A DNA stretch of 64,000 nt from Pseudomonadota bacterium. Its GTDB lineage: Bacteria; Pseudomonadota; Gammaproteobacteria; Burkholderiales; JAKAFK01. Shown here in pieces: positions 45,425 through 54,832 of the stretch. The notes below the pieces were generated by a model that was given only the letters and a program-made list of their open reading frames with translations, did not search any database and was not told the DNA's origin. A program made the translations under genes and the position numbers. The first letter of the stretch is position 1, and every line of letters starts with the position of its first letter. The stretch lies in assembly GCA_021788645.1 (NCBI GenBank), contig JAJYKK010000003.1, positions 31,039 through 95,038 of the forward strand, read 5' to 3'.

Positions 45425-46773
45425 GCCGGGTGGATCGCGTCCTGCTGGTCGAAGACGACATCGGCCTGCAAAAGCAGGTGCGCTGGGCGCTTGACCGCTG
45501 GGAGGTCGTCGCGGCCTCCGACCGGGAGGCGGCGCTGGCGAGCGTTCGGCGCTTCGAGCCGGCGGTCGTGATCCTGGATCTCGGGCTGCCGCCCTATCCC
45601 GATGCGGCCAGCGAGGGCTTGGCGGCGCTGGAGGAGATCCTGCTGGTGGCGCCGACCACCAAGGTGATCGTGGTGACCGGCAACGAGGAGCACAAGAACG
45701 CGGTGCGCGCTATCGGGCTCGGGGCTTACGACTTTTACCAGAAGCCGTTCGATCCCGAGACGCTCGCGCTGATCGTCGAGCGGGCCTTCCGGCTGCACGA
45801 CCTAGAGCAGGAAAACCGCCGGCTCGCCGCGCAAACCGCCGATGCCTCGCCCATGAGCGGGGTCATCACGAACGATCCGGAGATGCTGAAGCTGTGCCGG
45901 ACGGTCGAAAAGGTGGCCTTGAGCGATGCCACCGTGCTTCTTCTGGGGGAGAGCGGCACCGGCAAGGAGGTGCTGGCGCGGGCCTTGCACGCGTCGAGCG
46001 CGCGGGCGGCCAAGCGGTTCGTCGCCATCAACTGCGCGGCGATTCCCGACACGCTGCTCGAGAGCGAGCTCTTCGGCTATGAGAAGGGCGCCTTCACCGG
46101 CGCCGTCAAGCAGACCATCGGGAGAATCGAGTATGCCGATGGGGGCACGCTGTTTCTCGACGAGATCGGCGATCTGCCGTCCGCCCTGCAGGCCAAGCTG
46201 CTGCGCTTCCTGCAGGAGCGCGTGATCGAGCGCCTCGGCGCGCGCGGCGAGGTCCCGGTCAACGTGCGCGTGGTGTGCGCGACTCATCAGGATCTGGCGC
46301 GCCACATGCACGCCGGCACGTTCCGCGCCGATCTGTATTACCGCATCAGCGAGATTTCGCTGGCCATTCCCCCCCTGCGCGCGCGCGGGGGCGACGCGCT
46401 CTTGCTGGCGCACGCCTTTCTGGACCGGCTCGGCCGGGTCCAGCCGCGTGCGCCCAGGGGCTTCGCCCGCGAGGCGCTGGCGGCGATCGAGAAGCATGGC
46501 TGGCCGGGCAATGTGCGCGAACTCGAGAACGTCGTCAAGCGGGCGGTCATCATGGCCGAGGGGCAGCAGATCTCGGCCGCGGATCTGGGCTTGAATCCGA
46601 GCGACCAGGAGGCGCTGCCCCTCAACCTGCGGCGAGCGCGAGAGGAAGCCGAGAAGAAGGCGGTCATCCGCGCCATGAGCCGGGCGAACAGCAACATCGC
46701 CCAGGCGGCCGATCTTCTCGGGGTGAGCCGTCCGACGCTTTACGACCTGATCAACCGCTATGGCCTCAAGTAA
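45421..46773 (+). CDS. prsR: PEP-CTERM-box response regulator PrsR (sigma54 activator)
   Basis: Receiver, GESGTGKEVLARALH, GAFTGA, Fis-type HTH; GTG at 45421. Confidence 0.93.
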   Translation: MSRVDRVLLVEDDIGLQKQVRWALDRWEVVAASDREAALASVRRFEPAVVILDLGLPPYPDAASEGLAALEEILLVAPTTKVIVVTGNEEHKNAVRAIGLGAYDFYQKPFDPETLALIVERAFRLHDLEQENRRLAAQTADASPMSGVITNDPEMLKLCRTVEKVALSDATVLLLGESGTGKEVLARALHASSARAAKRFVAINCAAIPDTLLESELFGYEKGAFTGAVKQTIGRIEYADGGTLFLDEIGDLPSALQAKLLRFLQERVIERLGARGEVPVNVRVVCATHQDLARHMHAGTFRADLYYRISEISLAIPPLRARGGDALLLAHAFLDRLGRVQPRAPRGFAREALAAIEKHGWPGNVRELENVVKRAVIMAEGQQISAADLGLNPSDQEALPLNLRRAREEAEKKAVIRAMSRANSNIAQAADLLGVSRPTLYDLINRYGLK

Positions 46774-46825
46774 GGCCCTGCGGCCTTCTCCTTCCTTCGA
46801 CCCAGAAACCTACAGAGGATACGAC

Positions 46826-49603
46826 ATGTCCCGCCTACCCAAACCCTTCGGCGCGGCTGGCCTTGCCCTGCTGGCGGCCGTCTTCGGCCTAAGCGGCTGC
46901 AAATGGCGCGAGACCAGCGCGCAGTACTTGCGCACCGCCACGCAGTACTATCACCACGGCAAGCTCAAGGCGGCCGAGATCGAGGTCAAGGATGCCTTGC
47001 AGAAGGATCCGGCCAATGCCAATGCGCGCTATCTGCTCGGGCTGATCTACGACCAGGAAGGCCTCGGCCCGGCGGCCGAGGCCGAGCTGGAGCGCGCCGT
47101 GGTCCTCGCCAAGCACCCGGGGGCGGTCAAGGTCGCGCTGGGCAAGGCGCTTCTGCTTCAGGGCGCCTATCAGAAGGTGCTCGACCGGATCGTCTCCGCC
47201 GGCCAGAGCGGACCGGTGGCCGCTGGTCTGTGGACGGATCGGGGCTTGGCCTATCTCGGCTTGGGGAAGACCCAGCCGGCGGGAGGGGCCTTGCGCGCGG
47301 CGCTGCAGGCGGATCCCGACTATGCGCCCGCGAGGCTGGGCCTCGCGCGCCTTGCCGTCGCCCAGGGCGACGTGCAGGAAGCCGTGAGCCAGGTCAACAC
47401 GGTGGTGGCGCGCAGCCCCGGCAGCATCGAGGGCTGGCTGATGAAGGGCGACCTGGCGCGCACCCAAGGCAACCCCACCGATGCCGAGGCCGCCTATCGG
47501 CGCGTCCTCAAGCTCGATGCGCAGAACGTGGCGGCCCACATCGAGCTGGCGTCGATCAACCTGGCGGCCAACCGGTTGGGCGCCGCGCAGGCGCAGATCG
47601 GTGCGGCGCTGGCGGCCGCCCCCAACAGCCTGGCCGCGCTTTACATGAAGGCGCTGCTGGATTTCCGCGCCAAGGACTATGCGGCCGCCCAAGGCCTCCT
47701 GCAAAAGATTTTGGCGGCAGAACCGGACAACCGGCCCAGCCTCCTGCTCGGCGGCGCCGTCGGCTATGCGCTGGGCGCCTATCAGGAGGCCGAGGCGGAC
47801 CTCACGCACGTCCTCCTGGACGATCCCGAGAATCTCTATGCCCGCCGGCTGCTGGCGGCCGCCCAGTTGCGGACGGGACACCCCGAGGATGCGCTGACCA
47901 CGCTGGCCCCCGCGCTGCGTGAGCCGTCACCGGATTTCACGGTGCTGGCGCTGGCGGGGCAGGCCGCGATGGAGAGGAAGCAATACAGCCGGGCGACCCA
48001 GTATCTGGCCCAGGCCGCGCGATTGAAGCCGAAGGATGCAAAGCTGCGCACCCAGCTGGGCCTCTCGCGCCTCGGCGCGGGGGAGGCGAGCCAAGGGGTG
48101 GCCGACCTCGAGGCCGCCGCCGCCCTGGATCCCGCAAAAGGGACCGCGGATGCCTTGCTGGTGCTCAACGACCTCAGGCAGCGTCAGTACGGGGCCGCGC
48201 TCAAGCGGGCGCAGGCGCTGGCGCGCCGCGATCCCAAGAACCCGGTCGCCTATAATTTGGCCGGCGGGGCCTACCTGGCGTTGAACGACGTGGCGCACGC
48301 CCGCAAGAGCTTCGAAACGGCGCTCAGGCTGGACCCGACCGATGTGGCAGCGGCCACGAATCTGGCACAGCTGGACTTGCGGGACAAGGATGCGAAGCGG
48401 GCCCAGGGCCGCTTCACGGCGATCCTCTCGCATGATCCGAAGAACGTCGGCGCGATGCTCGGCCTTGCGAACCTGGATGCGGCGCTGGGCGAGCGCGCCC
48501 AGGCGCTCGCGTGGTTCCGGCGCGCAGCGAACGCCCACCCCGCACGGGTGGCGCCCCAGCTCCTGCTGGCGCGCTACGAGATGGCGGTCGGTCAGCCTGG
48601 GCGGGCGGTCAGTCTCCTGAGCGTGCTCACGACGACCCATCCGAAGGACGCGCGCGTGCTGGACGTGCTGGGCGCCGCGCAGATGGCGGCGCATCGGCCC
48701 GCCGACGCGGTGGCGACGTTCGAGCAGCTGACCGCCCTCTTGCCCAACAACGCCTCTGCCCGTGTCCAGCTGGCCTTCGCGGATGCGGCAACCCGGGACT
48801 TCGCCGGCGCGGCGGCCGCGCTCGCGCAGGCGCACGCGATTGCGCCCGACGACGCGAGCGTGCCGCTCGACCAGGTGGCGCTCAAGCTGCAGGCGAAGGA
48901 CTATGGGGGCGCCATGAGGATCGCCCAGGCGCTGCAGGCGCAATACCCGAAGGGCAACGTCGGGTGGTCCGCGCAGGGGGATGTCCTGATGGCGCAAGGA
49001 CGGTACCTGGAGGCCGCCCAGCGCTACCAGAAGGCCTTCGAGGTCGCCGCCAGCGGCCCGCTTGCGATCCGCGTCGACCAGGCCCGCCTGTTGGCGGGCG
49101 AGCGCAAGGGGGCGGACGGGCCGCTCAAAGAATGGCTCGCCGCGCACCCGGGCGACCTGGCGGCCCGCGCCGTCCTGGCGGACAGCGAGATGAGGGCGGG
49201 CGCCGACAAGGCGGCCATCCGGCAGTATGAGTGGCTGGCCACCAAGGCGCCGAACAGCCCGGTCGTCTGGAACAACCTCGCCTGGCTTTACCAGCAGCAG
49301 AAGGATCCCCGTGCGTTGGCAACCGCGCAGAAGGCTTTCTCCTTAAGCCCCGGCAGCCCGCAGGTGCTCGATACGCTGGGCTGGATCCTGGTGTCCCAGG
49401 GCCACGTCGCCCAAGCCGCCGGGATGCTCGAGAAAGGCGTCGCGGCCGCGCCCGGGGACGGCGAGATCAGGTACCACTACGCGGTGGCTTTGGCCGACGC
49501 GGGGAACAAGGCGCATGCGCGTCAGGAATTGGACGTGCTGTTGAAATCCGGCGAGATTTTTCCTGACAGGGGTCGGGCGAAGGCGCTGGCCGCCCGCCTG
49601 TAG
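46826..49603 (+). CDS. prsT: XrtA/PEP-CTERM system TPR lipoprotein PrsT
   Basis: Lipobox FGLSGCKW; many TPRs; downstream of prsKR. Confidence 0.92.
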   Translation: MSRLPKPFGAAGLALLAAVFGLSGCKWRETSAQYLRTATQYYHHGKLKAAEIEVKDALQKDPANANARYLLGLIYDQEGLGPAAEAELERAVVLAKHPGAVKVALGKALLLQGAYQKVLDRIVSAGQSGPVAAGLWTDRGLAYLGLGKTQPAGGALRAALQADPDYAPARLGLARLAVAQGDVQEAVSQVNTVVARSPGSIEGWLMKGDLARTQGNPTDAEAAYRRVLKLDAQNVAAHIELASINLAANRLGAAQAQIGAALAAAPNSLAALYMKALLDFRAKDYAAAQGLLQKILAAEPDNRPSLLLGGAVGYALGAYQEAEADLTHVLLDDPENLYARRLLAAAQLRTGHPEDALTTLAPALREPSPDFTVLALAGQAAMERKQYSRATQYLAQAARLKPKDAKLRTQLGLSRLGAGEASQGVADLEAAAALDPAKGTADALLVLNDLRQRQYGAALKRAQALARRDPKNPVAYNLAGGAYLALNDVAHARKSFETALRLDPTDVAAATNLAQLDLRDKDAKRAQGRFTAILSHDPKNVGAMLGLANLDAALGERAQALAWFRRAANAHPARVAPQLLLARYEMAVGQPGRAVSLLSVLTTTHPKDARVLDVLGAAQMAAHRPADAVATFEQLTALLPNNASARVQLAFADAATRDFAGAAAALAQAHAIAPDDASVPLDQVALKLQAKDYGGAMRIAQALQAQYPKGNVGWSAQGDVLMAQGRYLEAAQRYQKAFEVAASGPLAIRVDQARLLAGERKGADGPLKEWLAAHPGDLAARAVLADSEMRAGADKAAIRQYEWLATKAPNSPVVWNNLAWLYQQQKDPRALATAQKAFSLSPGSPQVLDTLGWILVSQGHVAQAAGMLEKGVAAAPGDGEIRYHYAVALADAGNKAHARQELDVLLKSGEIFPDRGRAKALAARL

Positions 49604-49703
49604 CCGTGCGGCGATGGCGTTGGGAAGAGGAGGGCTCGGTGCGGGAAGCAACGTTTCGTGGTCATCCGCGCGGCAGGCACGGCCTTGCAAGAGGGGCCAG
49701 GCA

Positions 49704-50762
49704 ATGGACTCTGCGATCCCGGAGTGGGTGATCCGCCTGTGCGAGGCCGGCGGGCGGGCGCCTTCCGCGGACAATTCGCAGCCGTGGCGATTCGTCTGGG
49801 ACGGCGAGCATCTTCGGCTCACGGTGGACGACGTGCGCGCGCAGGGCCTGGGCAAGGATCATCCGGCGCTTTTCCTGGCGCTGGGCGCGGTCATCGAGAA
49901 CATCGTGCAGGCCGCCCAGGCGGCAGGGCTGCCGCCCGAGTCGGTGCGGATTTCCGATGGACGCGGAGCGCAGCGCGAGTTCCTGCGCGTGGGCGTGTCC
50001 CCGGATCACCTGCCCGGTCCCCGCTTGCCTGCATTGCTCGATCGCCACACCAACCGGGGCGATTTCAGCAAGGCGCCTTTGCCGGCATCGGTCCGGGCGC
50101 GCCTCGCGGCGATGCGCGAGCCGCCCGCGAGGGCGCTGATCCTGGAGGATCGGGCGGTGATCGGACGCTTGGCGCAACTGATCGAGCGTGCCTCGGAGGC
50201 GCGGTTCCGCAATCAGGAGCTCCATCGCTGGTTCGCGGAGAGTCTCCGGTATGGCCATGAGGCCGACAAGGGCGACGGGCTGGCCGTCGATACGCTGCAC
50301 CTCCCCCCCGGCGGGGCGCTGCTCCTGCGCTGGACGGCGGACTGGAAGCACATGGCGGCCTTGAACAGGCTCGGCGCGTACAAGCTGTTTGGCTGGTTGG
50401 AGGCGGCAAAGGTACGGCGCTGCGGCGCAATCCTCGCGATCCTCGGCTCGACGCGGTCGCAGGCCTCGATGATCGCGGCGGGGCGCCTGATGGAGCGGAT
50501 GTGGCTGCAGCTGAACGCCGATGGGGTCGCGGTCCATCCGTTCTTCGTACTGACGGATCAGGTGATCCGGTTGCGGCGTGGCCGGCTTCCGCCGTCCTTG
50601 CGTGAGCAGGCGGCGCGTGTCGCGCGGGAGACGGCGGCGCTGCTGGGGCTCAAGGACGAGGAGGTGCTGATTTTCCTGCGCGCCGGGATGGCCGGGAACT
50701 CGCCCAAGAGATCGCGTCGCCTGCCGTTGAGCGACGTGCTCGCAGTCGTCGACCACGCCTGA
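49704..50762 (+). CDS. Nitroreductase-family protein (MoeY/Rv1355c nitroreductase-half-like)
   Basis: GGRAPSADNSQPWRFVWDGE; C-terminal VAVHPFFVLTDQ; adjacent to ThiF gene. Confidence 0.8.
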   Translation: MDSAIPEWVIRLCEAGGRAPSADNSQPWRFVWDGEHLRLTVDDVRAQGLGKDHPALFLALGAVIENIVQAAQAAGLPPESVRISDGRGAQREFLRVGVSPDHLPGPRLPALLDRHTNRGDFSKAPLPASVRARLAAMREPPARALILEDRAVIGRLAQLIERASEARFRNQELHRWFAESLRYGHEADKGDGLAVDTLHLPPGGALLLRWTADWKHMAALNRLGAYKLFGWLEAAKVRRCGAILAILGSTRSQASMIAAGRLMERMWLQLNADGVAVHPFFVLTDQVIRLRRGRLPPSLREQAARVARETAALLGLKDEEVLIFLRAGMAGNSPKRSRRLPLSDVLAVVDHA

Positions 50763-50826
50763 TGCCTCGGGTCCGGGCACCGCGTGCCGCCGTCGCCCTC
50801 GGGCGGGCTGGGCCAGGGAGCGTGCC

Positions 50827-51687
50827 ATGACCGATTCCTATGACTATTTCATCGCCTTTCAGCGCAACATCGGATTCCTGTCCAAGGCCGAGCAGGAGCG
50901 GTTGAGAGGCGCGCGCGTCGCCGTCGCCGGGCTGGGCGGCACCGGCGGCGCGCAAGTCCATGCGCTCGCCAGGATGGGCATTGGCGCGTTCTCCCTGGCG
51001 GATCCCGATGTCTTCGAACTGGCCAATTTCAATCGGCAAAGCGGTGCCTCCATGGAGACGCTGGGCCGCAGGAAGACCCAGGTCGCCTGCGACGTGATCA
51101 AGGGCATCAACCCGCAGGCCGATGTCCGCCTGTTCGAGGAGGGCATCCATGCGGACAACATCGAAGCCTTCCTGGACGACGTCGACGTGGTGGTGGATTC
51201 GCTGGACTTTTACTGCTTCGCCGAACGCTTCCTGTTGTACCGGACGGCTCGGGCGCGGGCGCTGTGGGTCTTGACCTCCCCGCCCCTGGGCTTTGGCTTC
51301 AGCCTGCTGTGCTTCGACCCGCGCGGGATGAGCTTCGAACGCTATTTCGATTTCTCGCCGGCGACCCCGGAACGGGCCCTGATCGCATCCTTCATCGTGG
51401 GTTTGGCGCCCAAGCCGTTCTTTTTCCGCTACATCGACCTGGCGTCCACGGATGCCGCCGGCCATCGCGTGCCCTCGGTGGGGGCGGCGCCCTTCCTGGT
51501 GGCCGGCGTCGTGGCCACGGAGGTGACGAATCTCCTCACCGGGAAGCGTCCCCCGATCGCAGTCCCCACCGTCGTTCAATACGATGCCCTCTTGCGCCGC
51601 TATCGCCGCCGCCGCTACCCCTTGGGGCTTCGCGGCCCGCTCCAGCGGCTGAAGAAGGCGATCTTCGAGCGGCGGGTTCTGAAATGA
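50827..51687 (+). CDS. ThiF/MoeB/E1-like adenylyltransferase
   Basis: VAGLGGTGGAQVHALARMGIG, DVFELANFNRQ, GRRKTQVA. Confidence 0.92.
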   Translation: MTDSYDYFIAFQRNIGFLSKAEQERLRGARVAVAGLGGTGGAQVHALARMGIGAFSLADPDVFELANFNRQSGASMETLGRRKTQVACDVIKGINPQADVRLFEEGIHADNIEAFLDDVDVVVDSLDFYCFAERFLLYRTARARALWVLTSPPLGFGFSLLCFDPRGMSFERYFDFSPATPERALIASFIVGLAPKPFFFRYIDLASTDAAGHRVPSVGAAPFLVAGVVATEVTNLLTGKRPPIAVPTVVQYDALLRRYRRRRYPLGLRGPLQRLKKAIFERRVLK

Positions 51688-51701
51688 GCGCCGTGGCCGC
51701 T

Positions 51702-51719
51702 TGTCGGAATTTTTTACGG
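51702..51719 (+). promoter_or_regulatory. PEP-CTERM-box-like element, distal copy
   Basis: TGTCGGAATTTTTTACGG. Confidence 0.7.
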
Positions 51720-51822
51720 CCCGCTTCGCGCGCGGCTTGGCGCGATGCGCAGGCTGGAGGGGCGTCCGGGGGCGTTCCCGTGCATCGCGCCCGGGCGAGT
51801 CCGGAGGCAAGCGCCGGACAAC

Positions 51823-51840
51823 TGTCGGAATATTTTGCAC
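51823..51840 (+). promoter_or_regulatory. PEP-CTERM-box-like element, proximal copy
   Basis: TGTCGGAATATTTTGCAC, starts 68 bp upstream of sigma54-like element. Confidence 0.7.
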
Positions 51841-51890
51841 ACCCCCCGGCGCAAGACCATGACCACTATATAAAACAGGACGTTATGGAT

Positions 51891-51906
51891 TGGCATGGTC
51901 TGTGCT
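51891..51906 (+). promoter_or_regulatory. Sigma54-like promoter for PEP-CTERM gene 1
   Basis: TGGCATGGTCTGTGCT; GG-N10-GC spacing, near TGGCACG-N4-TTGCW. Confidence 0.7.
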
Positions 51907-51989
51907 ACAGATACAGTGGGCAGCCCGATTCGCTCCTGTGGCTGCCGCAAGGCAACCCACTTGCGAACCTTCACTGAGGACTCTCAATC

Positions 51990-52802
51990 ATGGATATGCA
52001 CTCGATAAAGGCCTTGAGGAAGCCACTTGCCGCGGCCCTGCTGCTCGGCGGGCTGGTGTTGGCCGGCGAGGCGTTGGCCGATCCGGCTTCCTTTCTTCCG
52101 TCCGCGTCGCCGATCGTCTTCAAATACAACAACAACGAAACCCTCATCACGGGCGCTGGGCAAACCCTGACGGGGATCTTCAGCATCACGCAAATCACCA
52201 ATCCCCTCGGGACCGCGACCTATTGGGCGACCGGGAGCAAGGCCTACGACAATACCTTGCTGACCGGGGTGTTCACGGGGTTGATCTCGAACGCGCCGAC
52301 CGGGACGGCCCCCAACGTCAACATCACCTTCACCGGGGGCACGCTTGACGTCTACAACGTGCCGGTGGGGTCTTACGTGCCCTCCGGTCCCGGAAACGCG
52401 ATCGATCCGCAGATTTGCGGTGGCGCTTGCCCCGCGCCGTGGCTGACCTTCAACTTCACGCCGGGGATCGTTCCCAGCGAGCCGACCACGACCCTCGCTT
52501 CCACGGTGACGAGTCAGACGGCCCCGCTGACGGGCACCGGCTTTGGCGAGTTGGCCCTGACGGGCGGGACCGCCGCCGGGCACTTCAACAAGCTCTTTTC
52601 GCTCAACTCGAATATTGCGTCGTGCCCAGGCCCTGCCGGGACCGGCTACGCGGTGCTGTGCGGCAGCGCCGGTGCCTGGCCGGTGGTCAGCTTCGATCCG
52701 GTGACCGGGACGACGGTGCCGGAACCGGGCACGCTGTTCCTGATGGGGGCCGGGCTTCTGGGCATCCCGCTGGTTCGCCGTCGTCGCGTGCAGACCGCCT
52801 GA
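51990..52802 (+). CDS. PEP-CTERM sorting domain protein 1
   Basis: Signal peptide; C-terminal TTVPEPGTLFLMGAGLLGIPLVRRRR. Confidence 0.95.
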   Translation: MDMHSIKALRKPLAAALLLGGLVLAGEALADPASFLPSASPIVFKYNNNETLITGAGQTLTGIFSITQITNPLGTATYWATGSKAYDNTLLTGVFTGLISNAPTGTAPNVNITFTGGTLDVYNVPVGSYVPSGPGNAIDPQICGGACPAPWLTFNFTPGIVPSEPTTTLASTVTSQTAPLTGTGFGELALTGGTAAGHFNKLFSLNSNIASCPGPAGTGYAVLCGSAGAWPVVSFDPVTGTTVPEPGTLFLMGAGLLGIPLVRRRRVQTA

Positions 52803-53057
52803 CCGCGCGGCCGGCAGCGATTGAGAAGTGCCGCCAGGCAGGCCGTTCGGCCGCCTGGCGGATTCCCATGGAAATTGCCGCAGTCCCGGGGCGCTCGTCC
52901 CATCTCGCACAGCCCTTGCAAGTTTCCCTCGCTGAACCCTGCGAATGATCACCGCCGGTTGGTGCCGGGCATTGCGCCCGCCTGGTCGTGTCGCTGCTTT
53001 TGACAGGCCGCGCCGAGCGGGAAAACCATGTCGTGCAAGAACAAAACGTTAAAAGTT

Positions 53058-53073
53058 GGGCATGGATCCTGCT
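53058..53073 (+). promoter_or_regulatory. Sigma54-like promoter for PEP-CTERM gene 2
   Basis: GGGCATGGATCCTGCT; GG-N10-GC spacing. Confidence 0.6.
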
Positions 53074-53164
53074 TTACTTCGGCCTCGGGCGGCCGTTGCC
53101 GCCCGGGAGCATGAAACCCTGAACGGACGCACTCATTGTCGCCACCATCAATGGAGCAACCATT

Positions 53165-54016
53165 ATGAAGCAAGCAGTGTCTGCATTTGCAAGACGAGCA
53201 CTTGCGGCCGGAATCGCTGCCTTTGGGCTGGGCATGACCGCCCAGGCATGGGCAACCCCGGTGCTGCCATCGGCCACGCAGCTGACGATCAAGTATACCG
53301 ACTATTCTTCCTTGTTCACGCCGAGCGGCACCATTATCCCGGGAACCACCCCGCCATCCGTGGGAGACGTATTCACCGAGATCTTTGCGATCTCAAGCAT
53401 CGCCCAGGCGGCCAACCCGAGCAACGTCTACTGGGCGAGCGACGTGACCGACGGCACGCAGCTGCTGGGCGTGACCACGGGCCTGAGTGTCACGAGCGTG
53501 GGCATTGGGCCCACTTTCCCGGCCACATACGCCGGCGGCGCGACGACCATCTATGAGGTTCCCAAGGGGACCTTCAGTCCCGGCGCGCCGTCGAGCGCCT
53601 TGGCGGCTTTGGAGGCCCAGGTGTGTCCCGCGAGCGGTTGCCCGGCGCCATTCCTGACGCTCGATTTCGTGCCCGGCATTCTCCCGGGAGACACGACGGA
53701 TAGCCTGTCAACGACCACGACGTCTCTGACGGCGCCCTTTACCGGGAGTGGTGCGGCCGACTTGCGGGTGACCGGCGGGCGCTTCGCCGCGCACCTCACC
53801 ACGAGCGGCAGCCTGGAGACCGATTTCGCGAGCTGTGCCGGAGCGACGGGTGCGTTTGCGAACCTTTGCAGCGCGCCCGGGTCGACGTGGCCGGACGTCA
53901 GCAACGATCCGGTGACGCTCACGACCCGGACGGTCCCCGAGCCGGGGTCCGCTGCCCTGCTCGGGCTGGGGCTGAGCGTGATGGCCCTCACGCGTCGGCG
54001 CGTCAGAGGCGCCTGA
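53165..54016 (+). CDS. PEP-CTERM sorting domain protein 2 (paralog of protein 1)
   Basis: Signal peptide; C-terminal RTVPEPGSAALLGLGLSVMALTRRR. Confidence 0.95.
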   Translation: MKQAVSAFARRALAAGIAAFGLGMTAQAWATPVLPSATQLTIKYTDYSSLFTPSGTIIPGTTPPSVGDVFTEIFAISSIAQAANPSNVYWASDVTDGTQLLGVTTGLSVTSVGIGPTFPATYAGGATTIYEVPKGTFSPGAPSSALAALEAQVCPASGCPAPFLTLDFVPGILPGDTTDSLSTTTTSLTAPFTGSGAADLRVTGGRFAAHLTTSGSLETDFASCAGATGAFANLCSAPGSTWPDVSNDPVTLTTRTVPEPGSAALLGLGLSVMALTRRRVRGA

Positions 54017-54755
54017 CGGGAGGGGCAGGCGCATCTCCATCGGGGCAGGCGTTCGCCGTCTTGCCGCTTTCCCTGTCCGTTGCGGCGGGCGCATCCAGGC
54101 GCTTAAGGAGGCGTGCTGGTACCCCGCCCCAGACCTCGCGCGGGCCGATGTGCGTGTCCTTCAGCACCACGGCGCCGGCGGACACGATCGCGCCGTCTCC
54201 GACGGTGACGCCGGCCATCAGGATGGCCCCCGCACCGACGGTCACTTCATTGCCGATGCGGATCGCCTTGAGGGCAAGGCGCCGGCCTTCTATGGCATGG
54301 GAGAACAACGTGGCGCCGTGGCCGATGAGGCAGTTGTCCCCGACGATGGTTAGGGGGGGGTCAAGGGCCACGCCCGCGATGTAGGTGTTGCGCCCCAGCT
54401 TGGCGCCGAGGGCAAGGTAAATCAGCCGCAGCAAGGGAACAGGAATCACGTGGGTGCGGATGAGCGGATTGAAGAATATAAGATAAAACAAAATGTTGAT
54501 GTTGGCGGCGAACTCCTGGGGCGACCTCTCGTCGATCTCGCCCTCCGTCAGCGGGAAGCGGCGCAGAAAAAGGCGGTACCCCAGGAAGGCGACGAGGTAG
54601 GTCAGGACGAGCGCCAGCGCGGTCAGCGCCACGCCCCGGAAGTCTCCGAGGGGCAGCGTCCCGAACAAAAAAGCCGTGGCCGAGATCCCCAGCGCGACGA
54701 TCGCGCAAGACATCAAGACGAAGGCGACGATCTGGGCGGCGCTGATCCTACGCAC
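54003..54755 (-). CDS. Membrane-anchored left-handed beta-helix (hexapeptide) acyltransferase
   Basis: N-terminal TM helices; IGHGATLFSH, IRIGNEVTVGAGAILMAGVTVGDGAIVSAGAVV hexapeptide repeats. Confidence 0.85.
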   Translation of the reverse strand: MRRISAAQIVAFVLMSCAIVALGISATAFLFGTLPLGDFRGVALTALALVLTYLVAFLGYRLFLRRFPLTEGEIDERSPQEFAANINILFYLIFFNPLIRTHVIPVPLLRLIYLALGAKLGRNTYIAGVALDPPLTIVGDNCLIGHGATLFSHAIEGRRLALKAIRIGNEVTVGAGAILMAGVTVGDGAIVSAGAVVLKDTHIGPREVWGGVPARLLKRLDAPAATDRESGKTANACPDGDAPAPPVRRL

Positions 54756-54832
54756 GATCTGTCCGGAGGTTGAGTTTCGCGTCGTTGCGGCGCTTGCGGC
54801 CCCATTCGCGGCCGGAATGCCGGCGACGGCGC

